DNA of 64,000 bases from positions 992,001-1,056,000 of the forward strand of contig NC_003155.5 in the NCBI RefSeq assembly GCF_000009765.2, in the 5' to 3' direction. Source of the DNA: Streptomyces avermitilis MA-4680 = NBRC 14893 (GTDB taxonomy: Bacteria > Actinomycetota > Actinomycetes > Streptomycetales > Streptomycetaceae). How positions within the stretch are numbered: the first letter of the stretch is position 1; each line of letters begins with the position of its first letter. Shown here in pieces: positions 46,660 to 55,455 of the stretch. Below the pieces are notes generated by a model. The model had not been told where the DNA came from, did not search any database, and was given only the letters and a program-made list of their open reading frames with translations. Made by a program: the position numbers and the translations under genes.

Positions 46660-48461
46660 TGACGCGTCCCGGCCGACCGCGCTGCGGCCCGCTGCGTGCC
46701 GCGCTGGCGCTCTCCCTTGAAGCCGATCGCCGCGCCACCCTGATCACCTTCGTCAGCTTCGGCCTACGGCCCACCGTCCCCGTGGTCATCCTCTACCTGG
46801 TGAGAGTCGTCGTCGACGCCATCGTCTCGCACGACCAAACCGCCCTGTGGACCGCTGTCGGTGCCGCCACTCTCGCCACCGGTCTGTCCATGGGCAGTAT
46901 CACCTACGCCATCGAACTCAACGTCCGCATGATCGAGGCCACCGCCGCGGTGGTCGACCGGCGGCTGATGCGAACGATCGGTGGTCTGCCGGGGGTGGCC
47001 CACCTGGACAATCCGGAGGTGCTCGACCGCGTCGAGATGCTGCGGCAGGAACGCGTCCATCTCTCCGAGGGCGGTGACGTGTTCGCCCTCGTCGTCGGCG
47101 CCGTGGTGCGCGCACTGGTCACCGGCCTGGTGCTCGCCATGGTGCAGCCCCTCCTGCTGTTCCTGCCGCTGCTGGCCCTGCCTTCCCTGCTCGCCTCCCG
47201 CCGCGGCCAGCGCAAGCGGTCCGACGCCGTCGCCCGGTCGGCGACGACCTCCCGGCTGGCCGGCCACCTGTACACCACGGGAACCTCCTTGCCCGCGGGC
47301 AAGGAGATCCGGCTCTTCGGTCTGGGACCCGCGCTGCGCGAGCGCTATCGCACCGCCGCCGCGGACGCCGACGCCACCGTCACCCGCGCTGTGTGGGGCG
47401 GCCTGGCCCTGAACTGCGCGGGCGGGGCGCTGTTCGCTGTTGGCTATTGCGGCGCCCTGTTCTTCGTACTGCACGACTTCGCCCGCGGCACGACCTCGCT
47501 CGGGGATGTCGTCCTCGTCCTCGGGCTCGTCACGTCCATCAGCACCCAGCTCGGCCAAGCCGTCGTCTTCGCCGGCTTCCTCCACCAGGTCCTCTCCGCG
47601 TCCCGGCGGCTGCTGTGGCTGGAGCGGTATGCGGCCGACGTGGCTCGGCCGGCCCCTACCGCACCCGCCCCCGGCCCCCGGCTGTCCACGGGGATCCGCT
47701 TCGAAGGCGTCCACTTCCAGTACCCGGACACCGGCACCTCCGTCCTGAGGGACATCGACCTGGAGCTCCCCGCCGGGACCGTGGTCGCTGTCGTCGGGGC
47801 CAACGGCGCGGGCAAGTCCACGTTGATCAAACTGCTCACCGGACTCTACGAACCCACGCGGGGCCGCATCACCGTCGACGGCGTGGATCTCAGGGAGGCG
47901 CCCCTCGAGGCCTGGTACGCGCGCACCAGTGGCTGCTTCCAGGACTTCAGCCGACTGGAGTTCACCGTCCAGCACAGCGTGGGCGCCGGATCGGTTCCGC
48001 ACGCCGACGAAGCCGCGCGGGTGTGGGAAGCGGTGAAGCGTGCAGCCGCCGCGGACCTCGTCGAGCGCCTCCCGAACGGCCTTGCCACCGAACTCGGCGC
48101 CTCCTTCGACGCCGGTACCGAGCTGTCCGGCGGGCAGTGGCAGCGCATCGCTCTCGCCCGCGCCTGCATGCGGCGCGCCCCGTGCCTCCTGGTGCTCGAC
48201 GAACCGACCGCTGCCATCGACCCCTTGGCCGAGGACGCCCTGCTGAGCGCCTACGTCGACGCCGCTCGGCAGAGTGCGGCAGCAGCGGGCGGCATCACGC
48301 TGTTCGCCTCACACCGCCTCTCCACAGCGCGTGGCGCCGATCTCATCGTCGTCGTCGACAGCGGGCGCATCGTCCAACTGGGCCGGCACGGCGACCTGAT
48401 GGCACAGCGCGACAGCATCTACCGCGACCTCTACGAGAGACAGGCTCGCGCGTACGCGTGA
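46659..48461 (+). CDS. ABC exporter half-transporter (TMD-NBD) 2
   Basis: 600 residues: membrane domain (about 15-320), ATPase (about 345-590) with Walker A GANGAGKST, signature LSGGQWQR, CLLVLDEPTAAIDPLAED and ASHRLSTARGAD. Overlaps exporter 1 by the TGATG junction, the normal arrangement for heterodimeric exporters. Likely self-resistance and export of the peptide. The last third has a close, broken relative at 30.0-30.4 kb. Confidence 0.94.
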   Translation: MTRPGRPRCGPLRAALALSLEADRRATLITFVSFGLRPTVPVVILYLVRVVVDAIVSHDQTALWTAVGAATLATGLSMGSITYAIELNVRMIEATAAVVDRRLMRTIGGLPGVAHLDNPEVLDRVEMLRQERVHLSEGGDVFALVVGAVVRALVTGLVLAMVQPLLLFLPLLALPSLLASRRGQRKRSDAVARSATTSRLAGHLYTTGTSLPAGKEIRLFGLGPALRERYRTAAADADATVTRAVWGGLALNCAGGALFAVGYCGALFFVLHDFARGTTSLGDVVLVLGLVTSISTQLGQAVVFAGFLHQVLSASRRLLWLERYAADVARPAPTAPAPGPRLSTGIRFEGVHFQYPDTGTSVLRDIDLELPAGTVVAVVGANGAGKSTLIKLLTGLYEPTRGRITVDGVDLREAPLEAWYARTSGCFQDFSRLEFTVQHSVGAGSVPHADEAARVWEAVKRAAAADLVERLPNGLATELGASFDAGTELSGGQWQRIALARACMRRAPCLLVLDEPTAAIDPLAEDALLSAYVDAARQSAAAAGGITLFASHRLSTARGADLIVVVDSGRIVQLGRHGDLMAQRDSIYRDLYERQARAYA

Positions 48462-48576
48462 CGTCGGCCGCATGCCGGGACGCGGACCAGGACGTGTCCG
48501 CGGGGCCATGCCGGTGCCTCATGTCCGGCCCGGGGGCTCACCGGCCCACCCCTCGGCACGGCTCGGCGCACGGCCC

Positions 48577-48608
48577 ATAACTGGAGGCTAACTGGGGGGC
48601 GTTACCGT
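48577..48608 (+). promoter_or_regulatory. SARP-type operator/promoter d, PCP-C/dioxygenase operon
   Basis: TAAC (48578-48581), 7 bases, TAAC (48589-48592), 10 bases, TACCGT (48603-48608); both repeats read TAACTGG. 56 bp before the PCP-C start. Confidence 0.8.
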
Positions 48609-48664
48609 TCCCGGCACCGTCTTCGTTCCGCCCCGCTACCGGATCGATCACCCTGGGAGAGCTC

Positions 48665-50269
48665 ATGGCCGACGGCGTCGCCACAACGGTGGGAGCAGTG
48701 TTCTGCGACCTCCTGAACGTGCCCGCCTGCGCAGAGCACGAGTCCTTCTTCCAACTCGGTGGAGACTCGGCGCTCGCCACCAGGGCCCTGGCACTGCTCG
48801 GCAAGGAGTACGGCGTCCGTATCCCCTTCGCCGAACTGTACCGGGACGCCTCACCGGCGGCGGTCGCCCGGGTGATACACGAACTGCGCGCAGCGCCCGT
48901 CGCACCGCGGCGCTCCCTCGCCGATGTGGCCCGGCGCCGGCGCCGCACCTGGTTCCCGCTGGCACTCAGCCAACGCGCGCTGCACAAGATGAATGCCGCC
49001 ACCGGGGGCGCGGGGCTCTTCAACAACGTGGGCGTCCTGCGGTTCACCGGCGATATCGACGTCCTGGCGCTGCGGGGCGCTCTGGAGGACACCGTCTCGC
49101 GGCAGTCCGCACTGCGGCTGGTGTTCGGTGTTCACGACGGCCGGCCGGCCCAGCGCTTCGCCGACATCGGTCCCGACGTCACCGAGGCCGATCTGCGCGA
49201 CGGCGGTGAGCCGGCGTTGCGGGCACGGGTGCGCCGCGAGCGGCTCCGCGGCTTCGATCTGACCGGTGCCGGTCCGGCCGCGCGTTTCGTTCTCGCCCGG
49301 ACCGGCGAGCGCGCGTGGGTACTCGTGTCCGTCTTCCACCACATCGTGTTCGACGGCATGTCCCAGGGGCTGTTCGTCGACGACCTCGCCCACGCGTACG
49401 CCTGCCGCCTGGGCGAGGCCAGTGCGCGGCCCCCGCTGGCCATGGACTACGCCGACTTCACCGAATGGCAGCACGCCACCTTGTGCAGTGACCGTCTTGA
49501 AGCTCACCTGGACGCCATGCGCGCCTCGCTGCGTCGCTCGCCCACGCCCTCGCTCTCCCCGGCGGGGGCTTCGGGACGGGCTCGCAGCTTCATCAGCAGG
49601 GCACGGCCGTTCACCGTTGACGCGCACCTCACCCGCGCCCTGCGCGCGCTGGCGGCACGCTGCGACACCACTCTGTTCGTCGTCCTGCTGAGCGCTGTTC
49701 TCGACTTCACGGCACGGCGTACCGGCGACGGCACTCCGGCCGCGGCCATCCAGACCTCGAACCGGGGCCTGGCCGGAACGGAGGGCACCGTGGGCTGTTT
49801 CGCCAACTCCGTCCACGTCACCGTCGACCGCCCCGGAGGGACAACGGCCGCGCACCTCGTCAGGCTGACGAAGGAGGCGATGGCCGAGGCTCTTACTCAC
49901 CAGGAGATGCCGACGGAGGTAAGCCTGAGCATCCTGGCAGAACGTGGCAAACTGCCCAGCGGACCGAACACTCTGCCGCAGGTCGCCTTCGCCCTGCAGC
50001 CCCCGCGCGACGAGCGCCGCGACCTGCCGGGAGGGCGGCTCGACGCTGCTTATGTCACCCAGGAGGGCGACGCGGTGGACCCGACTTCGCTGGCCCTGGT
50101 GCTCGAACTGTTCACCGAGAACGGACAACTCAACGGGGTGACACACCACCGGCTCGCCGACTGGTCGGGCACGGCGTTCGCCGCGGCGGAACAAGACCTG
50201 CTGGCTGCCTTCGCCCGCTGCGGCGGGGCCGGTTCGGACCTCGAACACCTATCGCGACAGAAAGGCTGA
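48665..50269 (+). CDS. NRPS carrier-condensation didomain (PCP-C)
   Basis: 534 residues: PCP (about 5-75, site LGGDSALATR) followed by a C domain (about 95-515) with HHIVFDG and GCFANSVHVTV. As in the 27.5 kb gene the carrier comes first and no A domain is present. ATG 48665 with GGGAG. First gene of a short operon with the acidic protein and the PhyH-carrier protein, which may modify the residue held on this PCP. Confidence 0.92.
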   Translation: MADGVATTVGAVFCDLLNVPACAEHESFFQLGGDSALATRALALLGKEYGVRIPFAELYRDASPAAVARVIHELRAAPVAPRRSLADVARRRRRTWFPLALSQRALHKMNAATGGAGLFNNVGVLRFTGDIDVLALRGALEDTVSRQSALRLVFGVHDGRPAQRFADIGPDVTEADLRDGGEPALRARVRRERLRGFDLTGAGPAARFVLARTGERAWVLVSVFHHIVFDGMSQGLFVDDLAHAYACRLGEASARPPLAMDYADFTEWQHATLCSDRLEAHLDAMRASLRRSPTPSLSPAGASGRARSFISRARPFTVDAHLTRALRALAARCDTTLFVVLLSAVLDFTARRTGDGTPAAAIQTSNRGLAGTEGTVGCFANSVHVTVDRPGGTTAAHLVRLTKEAMAEALTHQEMPTEVSLSILAERGKLPSGPNTLPQVAFALQPPRDERRDLPGGRLDAAYVTQEGDAVDPTSLALVLELFTENGQLNGVTHHRLADWSGTAFAAAEQDLLAAFARCGGAGSDLEHLSRQKG

Positions 50270-50273
50270 CCTG

Positions 50274-50495
50274 GTGCCCACGTCATTTTCCCGCATCCTC
50301 AACGAGGACGATCTCACCGAAGTACGCAACCAGTACCTGGAGGCACTGGAGGCGCTGGAGGCGGAGGAGAACGCCGAGCAGAGGGGCGAAGAGCGCGACG
50401 AGCAGCCCGCCAGAACCCACGAGGCGGGGGCCGCATCCGTCACTGCCCCCACCGAGCAAGCCGCAGCCGCAGAAGCAGACGCGGAAGAGGAGTGA
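50274..50495 (+). CDS. Small acidic protein, unknown
   Basis: 73 residues, very acidic and Ala/Glu-rich: a predicted helix NEDDLTEVRNQYLEALEAL, then a low-complexity tail ending in EADAEEE. No Cys and no membrane segment. GTG 50274 has AAAGG 8 bases upstream and follows the PCP-C stop by 4 bp; its stop is 3 bp before the dioxygenase start, so it is a real coupled gene. It could be an adaptor or docking peptide for carrier proteins, or a peptide scaffold. I recognise no family. Confidence 0.72.
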   Translation: MPTSFSRILNEDDLTEVRNQYLEALEALEAEENAEQRGEERDEQPARTHEAGAASVTAPTEQAAAAEADAEEE

Positions 50496-50498
50496 TCA

Positions 50499-51434
50499 GT
50501 GGACTTCGTGACCATCGACGACCCGTCCGTCAAGTCCCGCCTGGAACGCGACGGTGTGGTCCTCATCGACAGCCTCCTCAGCAAGGACGAGGTCGCCGAG
50601 ACCCGGGCGCAGCTCGAGCGCTATGAGAGGGAGGTGCTCGCGGACGTCCCCCGTGTGCACTACGAATTCCATGAGGACGGCGTACTGCGCAACATGACGG
50701 AGATACAGCGCTACGACGAGTGGTTCAACCGCTTCGGCAACCAGGACCGCTTCTTCGATCTGTTCCGTGGGGTCGTCGACTGGGATCCGGCGCTGTTCTA
50801 CCTGGAGACCTTCCCCAAGCGCCCCGGCTGCAAGCCGCTGCGCATGCACCAGGAGCTGTTCGCGGGGCCCGTCGACCCGCCGCAGTACCTGCACCTGTGG
50901 ATAGCGCTCGACGACGTCACCAACGACAACTCGGGCATGGTCTTCTACCGGGGCAGCCACCGCTTCGGCCTCGCACCCCACATCTTCCACCCGGACGGTC
51001 TACCGGAGGTCCAGCCCGAACTGCTCGAGCGAATCGAGCACATGCGCGTGGAACCCGACATCCCGGCCGGGTCAGCAGCTCTGTTCGACGGCGGCACCAT
51101 TCACGGCAGCAAGGCGAACATCACCGACCGCAGGCGCCTGTCCCTCGTGGTCGCGGTCCGGGGCAGGGACACCGTCGTCCACGGTGACCTGGACATTTTC
51201 GCGAGCATCATCACGCGGTTCTTCCGCGAGGAGATCGGCGTCGCCAAGTGTTCGGCAGAAGACGACTTCTACTCCCTCGGAGGGGACGAGCCTGCCAGGA
51301 GCCGGGTTCTCAAACGCATCGTGGACTACTACGGCGTCGAGCTCACTGCCGATCAGCTGGACCAGCGGCGCACCCCCAGGGCGCTGGCCGAGAAACTGAT
51401 CGAACTGACCGGCTGGCACGAGCTCAACACCTGA
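50499..51434 (+). CDS. PhyH-type dioxygenase fused to a carrier-like domain lacking Ser
   Basis: 311 residues. Residues about 1-240 are a phytanoyl-CoA dioxygenase-like Fe(II)/2-oxoglutarate enzyme: LRMHQELF at the first metal site (H-Q-E where H-x-D is usual), FYRGSHRFGL, and the distal His in GGTIHGSKAN. Residues about 245-311 match a carrier domain (CSAEDDFYSLGGDE, TPRALAEKLIELTG), but the phosphopantetheine Ser is replaced (GGDEPA for GGDS), so it cannot be loaded. Likely hydroxylates a carrier-bound amino acid; the dead carrier may act as a docking module. GTG 50499 with GAGGAG upstream. Confidence 0.88.
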   Translation: MDFVTIDDPSVKSRLERDGVVLIDSLLSKDEVAETRAQLERYEREVLADVPRVHYEFHEDGVLRNMTEIQRYDEWFNRFGNQDRFFDLFRGVVDWDPALFYLETFPKRPGCKPLRMHQELFAGPVDPPQYLHLWIALDDVTNDNSGMVFYRGSHRFGLAPHIFHPDGLPEVQPELLERIEHMRVEPDIPAGSAALFDGGTIHGSKANITDRRRLSLVVAVRGRDTVVHGDLDIFASIITRFFREEIGVAKCSAEDDFYSLGGDEPARSRVLKRIVDYYGVELTADQLDQRRTPRALAEKLIELTGWHELNT

Positions 51435-51482
51435 GGCCGGGACTCCGTCGCACATCCGTGCGCACCCCGCAGGGGGCACGCG

Positions 51483-51509
51483 CGGCCGGCGCCTCCCGGG
51501 CGCCGGCCG
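51483..51509 (+). terminator. Strong hairpin after the dioxygenase gene
   Basis: A perfect 11-bp GC stem (CGGCCGGCGCC / GGCGCCGGCCG) with a 5-base loop, 49 bp past the stop codon. No T-run, as is common for actinomycete terminators. It probably ends the PCP-C/acidic protein/dioxygenase transcript. Confidence 0.7.
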
Positions 51510-51536
51510 TCCCAGCCGGCCCGGGACCTCCGGGTC

Positions 51537-51713
51537 GTGAAGCGCCGAGGAGCCAGCTTGCTTGCCGATGACGCACACCCCGAGCGGTCCGCTGACGGTC
51601 ATCCACTCATCCACGCCATGCAGCCCGTGGCCGGCGACGGACGTCACGCCCACGCGGTAGAGAAGGACATCGGCCACTGGAATCCGCTGCACGCGGACGG
51701 CAACGGGGAGTGA
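51537..51713 (+). CDS. Possible small protein (58 residues)
   Basis: GTG 51537 to TGA 51711, ending 4 bp before the aldo/keto reductase start. The C-terminal half (AVEKDIGHWNPLHADGNGE) has G/C-rich third positions and reads like protein; the ribosome site for the GTG is poor. No family recognised. It may be a small real peptide or a remnant. Confidence 0.3.
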   Translation: MKRRGASLLADDAHPERSADGHPLIHAMQPVAGDGRHAHAVEKDIGHWNPLHADGNGE

Positions 51714-51717
51714 GACG

Positions 51718-52683
51718 ATGCGCCACCGTACCCTCGGAGCCGGCGGCCCGGTCGTCAGCGAGGTCGGCCTCGGCACCTGGCGCCCCCTGTCGCGGGACGG
51801 GCGGCGCGGCGCCGCCCGCCTCGTGGGTGCCGCCCGCGACCTCGGCATCACGTTGTTCGACACTGCCGGCTCGTACGGTGACGCGGAGGAGGCACTGGGC
51901 ATCGCCCTGCGGGGTGCGCCGAGAGAGTCCTACGTGCTGTCCACCAAGGTCTACTACGAGCCCGGGGGCACGGTGGCGGGGCTGTCGCGCGCAGCCGTCA
52001 GAGCAGGTGTCGAGCGCAGCCTGCGGGCTCTTCGCACCGAACACATCGACCTGCTCAGCGCCCACCGGTTCGACGACCGCACACCCTTGGCGGAGACCCT
52101 CACGGCCTTCGGGGAACTCCTCGAGGAAGGCAAGATCGCCCACTACGGATTCAGTGAGTGGACGGCGCAGCAGATCGCCGCGGCCTGTGCGGCGGCAACT
52201 GAAGTGGGTGTCCGGCCTCCGGTCGCCAGTCAACCGCAGTACAGCGTCCTGTGGCGGGTCCCGGAGAAGGCCGTTGTGCCGCTGTGCCAGGACCTCGGCA
52301 TCGGCACGGTGGCCTTCTGGCCTCTCGCACAGGGCCTGTTGACCGGCAAGTACGCGCCCGGCGAACCGCCCCCGGCAGATTCCAGGGCCGCGGACCCCAC
52401 CGGGAGGCTCGTGATGGACCACTTCATGGCGGAGCCGATCCTGGAGCGGGTGCAACTCTTCGCCAGGCTCGCCCGGCACCAAGGTATGACGCCAGCCCAG
52501 CTCGCGGTGTCGTGGGTGCTCAACCGGCCCGGTGTCACTTCAGCACTGGTCGGTGCCTCCACCCCTGAACAGCTTAACCAGACGGCGTCTGCAGCCGGGG
52601 TGCTCCTCTCGGAACCCACCATGGAACTCATCGACAAGATCTTCGCCGGATGTGTGTATGACGATGTCGCCGGCACAGGGTAA
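51718..52683 (+). CDS. Aldo/keto reductase
   Basis: 321 residues, NADPH-dependent AKR with the complete tetrad: Asp and Tyr in FDTAGSYGDAEEAL, Lys in LSTKVYYEPG, His in LLSAHRFDD; C-terminal cofactor loop LVGASTPEQLNQT. Resembles the potassium-channel beta-subunit/YghZ-like branch. It lies after the hairpin and has no SARP-type site of its own, so its membership of the cluster is likely from position only. Substrate unknown. Confidence 0.92.
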   Translation: MRHRTLGAGGPVVSEVGLGTWRPLSRDGRRGAARLVGAARDLGITLFDTAGSYGDAEEALGIALRGAPRESYVLSTKVYYEPGGTVAGLSRAAVRAGVERSLRALRTEHIDLLSAHRFDDRTPLAETLTAFGELLEEGKIAHYGFSEWTAQQIAAACAAATEVGVRPPVASQPQYSVLWRVPEKAVVPLCQDLGIGTVAFWPLAQGLLTGKYAPGEPPPADSRAADPTGRLVMDHFMAEPILERVQLFARLARHQGMTPAQLAVSWVLNRPGVTSALVGASTPEQLNQTASAAGVLLSEPTMELIDKIFAGCVYDDVAGTG

Positions 52684-52801
52684 GGGGTTTTGGGTAGTTC
52701 CTTCGCGCCTGATGGTGTGGATCTGCCACAACGAGGTCATGGGTCTGTTGGTGTGCCGGGGCGGATGAACGCGAATTGTGCCCGAATGACTTGTCGGAAG
52801 A

Positions 52802-52912
52802 GCGGTGTTCGCGGTGCCTGTCGCGGTCTGCGGCCTCGGTCTGACCGTGTTCTGCACCGGGACGACCGAATTCGTGATCTCCGGGCTGCTGCCCGACCTG
52901 GGGGCGGTCTGA
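52802..52912 (+). pseudogene. MFS transporter N-terminal fragment
   Basis: 37 codons, AVFAVPVAVCGLGLTVFCTG then TTEFVISGLLPDLGAV and a stop, match the first membrane helix and following loop of MFS drug exporters (chloramphenicol-exporter type). No start codon directly in front and the rest of the gene is gone. Confidence 0.65.
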
Positions 52913-53035
52913 CCGGCCTCTGCGCCGGGTCGGCTTCACCCCACTGTGCCCGCTACTCGTCACCTCCGCCGGCGTCGTCCGTCAAGGTGTGACGCCGTCG
53001 TCGACCACGTGGACGCCGGCTGCCGGGCGCGCTGC

Positions 53036-53236
53036 ATGATCAGGGACCGGGATGGGAAGTTCCCGCAGTTGTTCGACGAGGTACTCGAGGACGCGGGCAT
53101 CGAGGTTGTGCTCAGCGGCGTCCGGATACCGAGGATGAACTCGGTCATGAAGCGGTGGGTGCAGACCTGCGGGCGAGAACTGCTGGACCGCACGTTGATC
53201 TGGGACCGGCGCCATCTCCTGCGTGCACTGTACTGA
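53036..53236 (+). pseudogene. rve-type transposase fragment (C-terminal core)
   Basis: MIRDRDGKFPQLFDEVLEDA, then GIEVVLSGVRIPRMNS and LDRTLIWDRRHLLRAL: the catalytic-core end of an integrase-type transposase of the same sort as the N-terminal fragment at 44.2-44.6 kb. It ends where an MbtH gene fragment begins, so the insertion or a later deletion broke that gene. Confidence 0.8.
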
Positions 53237-53295
53237 CCCTCGTCGTTCATCAGCGCCACGTAGCTGCCGTCTTGGTCTTCGAACGGATCGTTCAC
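53227..53295 (-). pseudogene. MbtH gene 5' fragment
   Basis: GTG 53295, with AGGGG upstream, starts 23 codons of an MbtH protein (NDPFEDQDGSYVALMNDEG, QYS) and then runs into transposase sequence. The remaining ~50 residues, including the conserved Trp residues, are missing. It is a second MbtH, clearly different from the intact one at 21.7 kb. Confidence 0.88.
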
Positions 53296-53355
53296 GTTTC
53301 CGCCCCTCGTGGTCCGTGACGCCGATGCCGACGCCGCGTCGCTGATGCCGCGTGC

Positions 53356-53387
53356 GTAACTGCTCCCGAACCAGCCGCGGGTACGTT
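53356..53387 (+). promoter_or_regulatory. SARP-type operator/promoter g, in front of a dead thiG-like gene
   Basis: TAAC (53357-53360), 7 bases, GAAC (53368-53371), 10 bases, TACGTT (53382-53387), 29 bp before the GTG of the broken thiG-like gene. It shows that the lost gene belonged to the same regulon. Confidence 0.7.
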
Positions 53388-53416
53388 CCGACGCATCCGC
53401 GAGCTAGGAGGACCTT

Positions 53417-53811
53417 GTGATTCGGCTGTTCCGCTGCCTCGGCGCCTAGGCCCTGTCGTCCAACTCCCGTCTGCCCCGCGACGTCATGCACGCTCCCCCA
53501 AGTTCTCGGCTGCGCTCGAACAGGGGGGACCCCCATGACGCCGCGGGGCCCGCCCTTCGGGCGGACGACGGGAATGTGACGACAGGACCTAGCCCGCACA
53601 TCGTGTCGACGCGGATCTTGCGGCCCGCATGTTCAGCGCCGGCGGCTGTACCTACCTCGCCGTCAACACGCACACCATCGCCACCGTGACCCGCGGCGAC
53701 GACCTGGCGGTCGGCTACGCGAGCGCCATGCTGGGCGCCGTGCACGGCCTGGTCGGCGACGAGCTGGGGGCTTACTCCGGTGCTGAACATCAACCGAGTG
53801 AAGGGATCACC
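53417..53811 (+). pseudogene. thiG-like gene remnant interrupted by a MITE
   Basis: GTG 53417 (AGGAGG upstream) encodes IRLFRCLGA, then a 147-bp element intervenes, and the match resumes with AHRVDADLAARMFSAGGCTY and [20 protein letters not shown] up to GDELG, followed after a frameshift by LTPVLNIN. These match residues 1-78 of the intact ThiG-like protein at 3.5-4.2 kb ([31 protein letters not shown]). The rest of the barrel, including the catalytic Lys, is replaced by a solute-binding protein gene. If the element is removed with one CTAG copy, a TAG stands where the intact gene has Lys, so a stop may predate the insertion. Confidence 0.88.
53446..53592. mobile_element. MITE-like element (147 bp) with terminal inverted repeats
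   Basis: Bounded by CTAG on both sides (53446-53449, 53589-53592), with ends CTAGGCCCTGTCGTC and, reversed, CTAGGTCCTGTCGTC (one mismatch); the inverted repeat can be followed over about 26 bp with four mismatches. It holds no coding sequence and has an internal stem (TCCCCC/GGGGGA). The GGCCCTGTCGTC-type end and CTAG target resemble IS5-group elements of Streptomyces, so a full-size relative elsewhere may have moved it. Confidence 0.82.
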
Positions 53812-55416
53812 GTGGAGCTGAACGACTCGAACCGGACGGCCGTCAAGCCGGGCGGCACCTACGTGCATGCGGTCGGAAACACCCCGCCCAACTGGAACCT
53901 GCTCTCAGCGGTCGGCAACGTCGTCGAGACGGGCATGGTGCTGCAACTGATCACGCCGAGCCCGTACGTCGCGTTCCCGGACCTGCAGAACCACTGGAAC
54001 GAGGATCTGTTGGCCAGTGAGCCGGAGCTGGTCGCGACGGACCCGCAGACCATCGTGTACCGGCTGCGACCAGAAGCCTGCTGGAACGACGGGACCCCGG
54101 TCGGAGTCGAGGACTTCCGCTACACCTGGCGCGTGTCCAGCGGGCACCACAGCCCCGCGTGCCTGCCGTCGACCCATGCCGGGTACGAGCTGATCGAGTC
54201 CGTGGAGGGCGACCACGACGGCCGCACCGTCGTGGTCACGCTCGCGCCGGGCAAGGCGTTTCCCGACTGGGACGCGATGTTCTCGTACCTGTATCCGGCG
54301 CACATCGCGGCGCGCGCCGGTGACCTCGGGACAGCCGACGGTCTTGCTGCGGCGTTCGCCTCGTTCGACCAGGTGGTACCTACCTGGTCGGCGGGGCCGT
54401 ACCAGGTGGAGCACATCGAGCCCGGCGTCGAGGTGGTGCTGGTTGCGAACCCGAACTGGTACGGCCGAGTCGTGCCGAGCCTCGACCGCGTCGTGTTCCG
54501 GGTGGTGAGCGACCCGGTGGCGCTCGTCGACGCGGTGCGTCACCGGGTGGTGCACGGCATGTCCACCCCGCATCCGACCAAGGCGCTCGTGGACGCGTTC
54601 CGTGACATGCCCGGTGTCCGGTACGAGCTGAGCCAGGGGCTGATCTGGGAGCATCTGGACCTGAACACCCGCAATCCGTTCCTCGCCGACGCGGGCCTGC
54701 GTCGGGCGATCCTCACGGCTGTCGACCGGGACGAGATCCTGGCCGAGACCGTCGGCACCTTCCATCCGGACGTCAAACCGTCGAACAGCCACAACTTCTA
54801 TCTGGGGCAGCCCGCCTACCGCGACGTGATCACCGGCACCGGCCAGGGCAGTGGCGACATCGCGGCGGCCGAGCGGCTGCTGCATGCCGCCGGATACACG
54901 ATCCGCGACGGCCGCCTGCGGACCCCGGACGGCTCGGCCGTCGCCGTGTTGCGATTCAGGCACGCGCCCGGTGACGTCATGCGCCGGCGCACCGGCGAGC
55001 TGGTGCGCGATCAGTTGCGCCACATCGGGCTGGAGGTCCGCATCGAACCGACCGACCGGCCCGGCACGATGGTGGCCGGCGACTACGACATCGTGGCGTT
55101 CAATTGGATCGGCAGCCCGTTGCGGGTCGGGCCGGCCCGTGACATGTGGACCACCGGCGGCGGTATGAACTTTGGTCATTTCTCCCACGCCGAGGTGGAC
55201 CGCCTGATCGGCGAGGCGAACGAGACGCTCGACTTGGTCAAGGCCCACGAACTGCTCAACCGCGCGGACGAGGTCCTCTCCCACGAGGCGTATTCGCTGC
55301 CCCTGTGCCAGAAACCGAGCCTGCTCGTCGTGGATGACCGCTTCGCCAACGTGCGAGCGAACCCGACCAACGGGCTGGTCATCTACAACGCCCAGGAGTG
55401 GGGCCTGCGCGCGTGA
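53812..55416 (+). pseudogene. Family 5 solute-binding protein lacking its signal peptide
   Basis: From GTG 53812, 534 residues of an oligopeptide/nickel-type (SBP_bac_5) extracellular binding protein: LNDSNRTAVKPGGTYVHAV, WNDGTPVGVEDFRYTW, LDLNTRNPFLADAGLRRAIL, YDIVAFNWIGSP. Relatives carry a lipoprotein signal and a Cys anchor in front of this point; here that part is replaced by the thiG-like remnant, in the same open frame. The GTG has AAGGGA 7 bases before it, so a cytoplasmic protein might still be made, but it could not be exported. The body of the gene has no stops, so the break is recent. Partner permease genes are absent. Confidence 0.7.
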
Positions 55417-55455
55417 CTGCACGGGAGCCGCCCGTCGCTACCGTCGGGAACGTCC

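Noticed and set aside
53629..55416. A single 595-residue protein from 53629
   Set aside because: It is a chimera of a ThiG-like fragment and a solute-binding protein joined by rearrangement; the two halves belong to unrelated folds.
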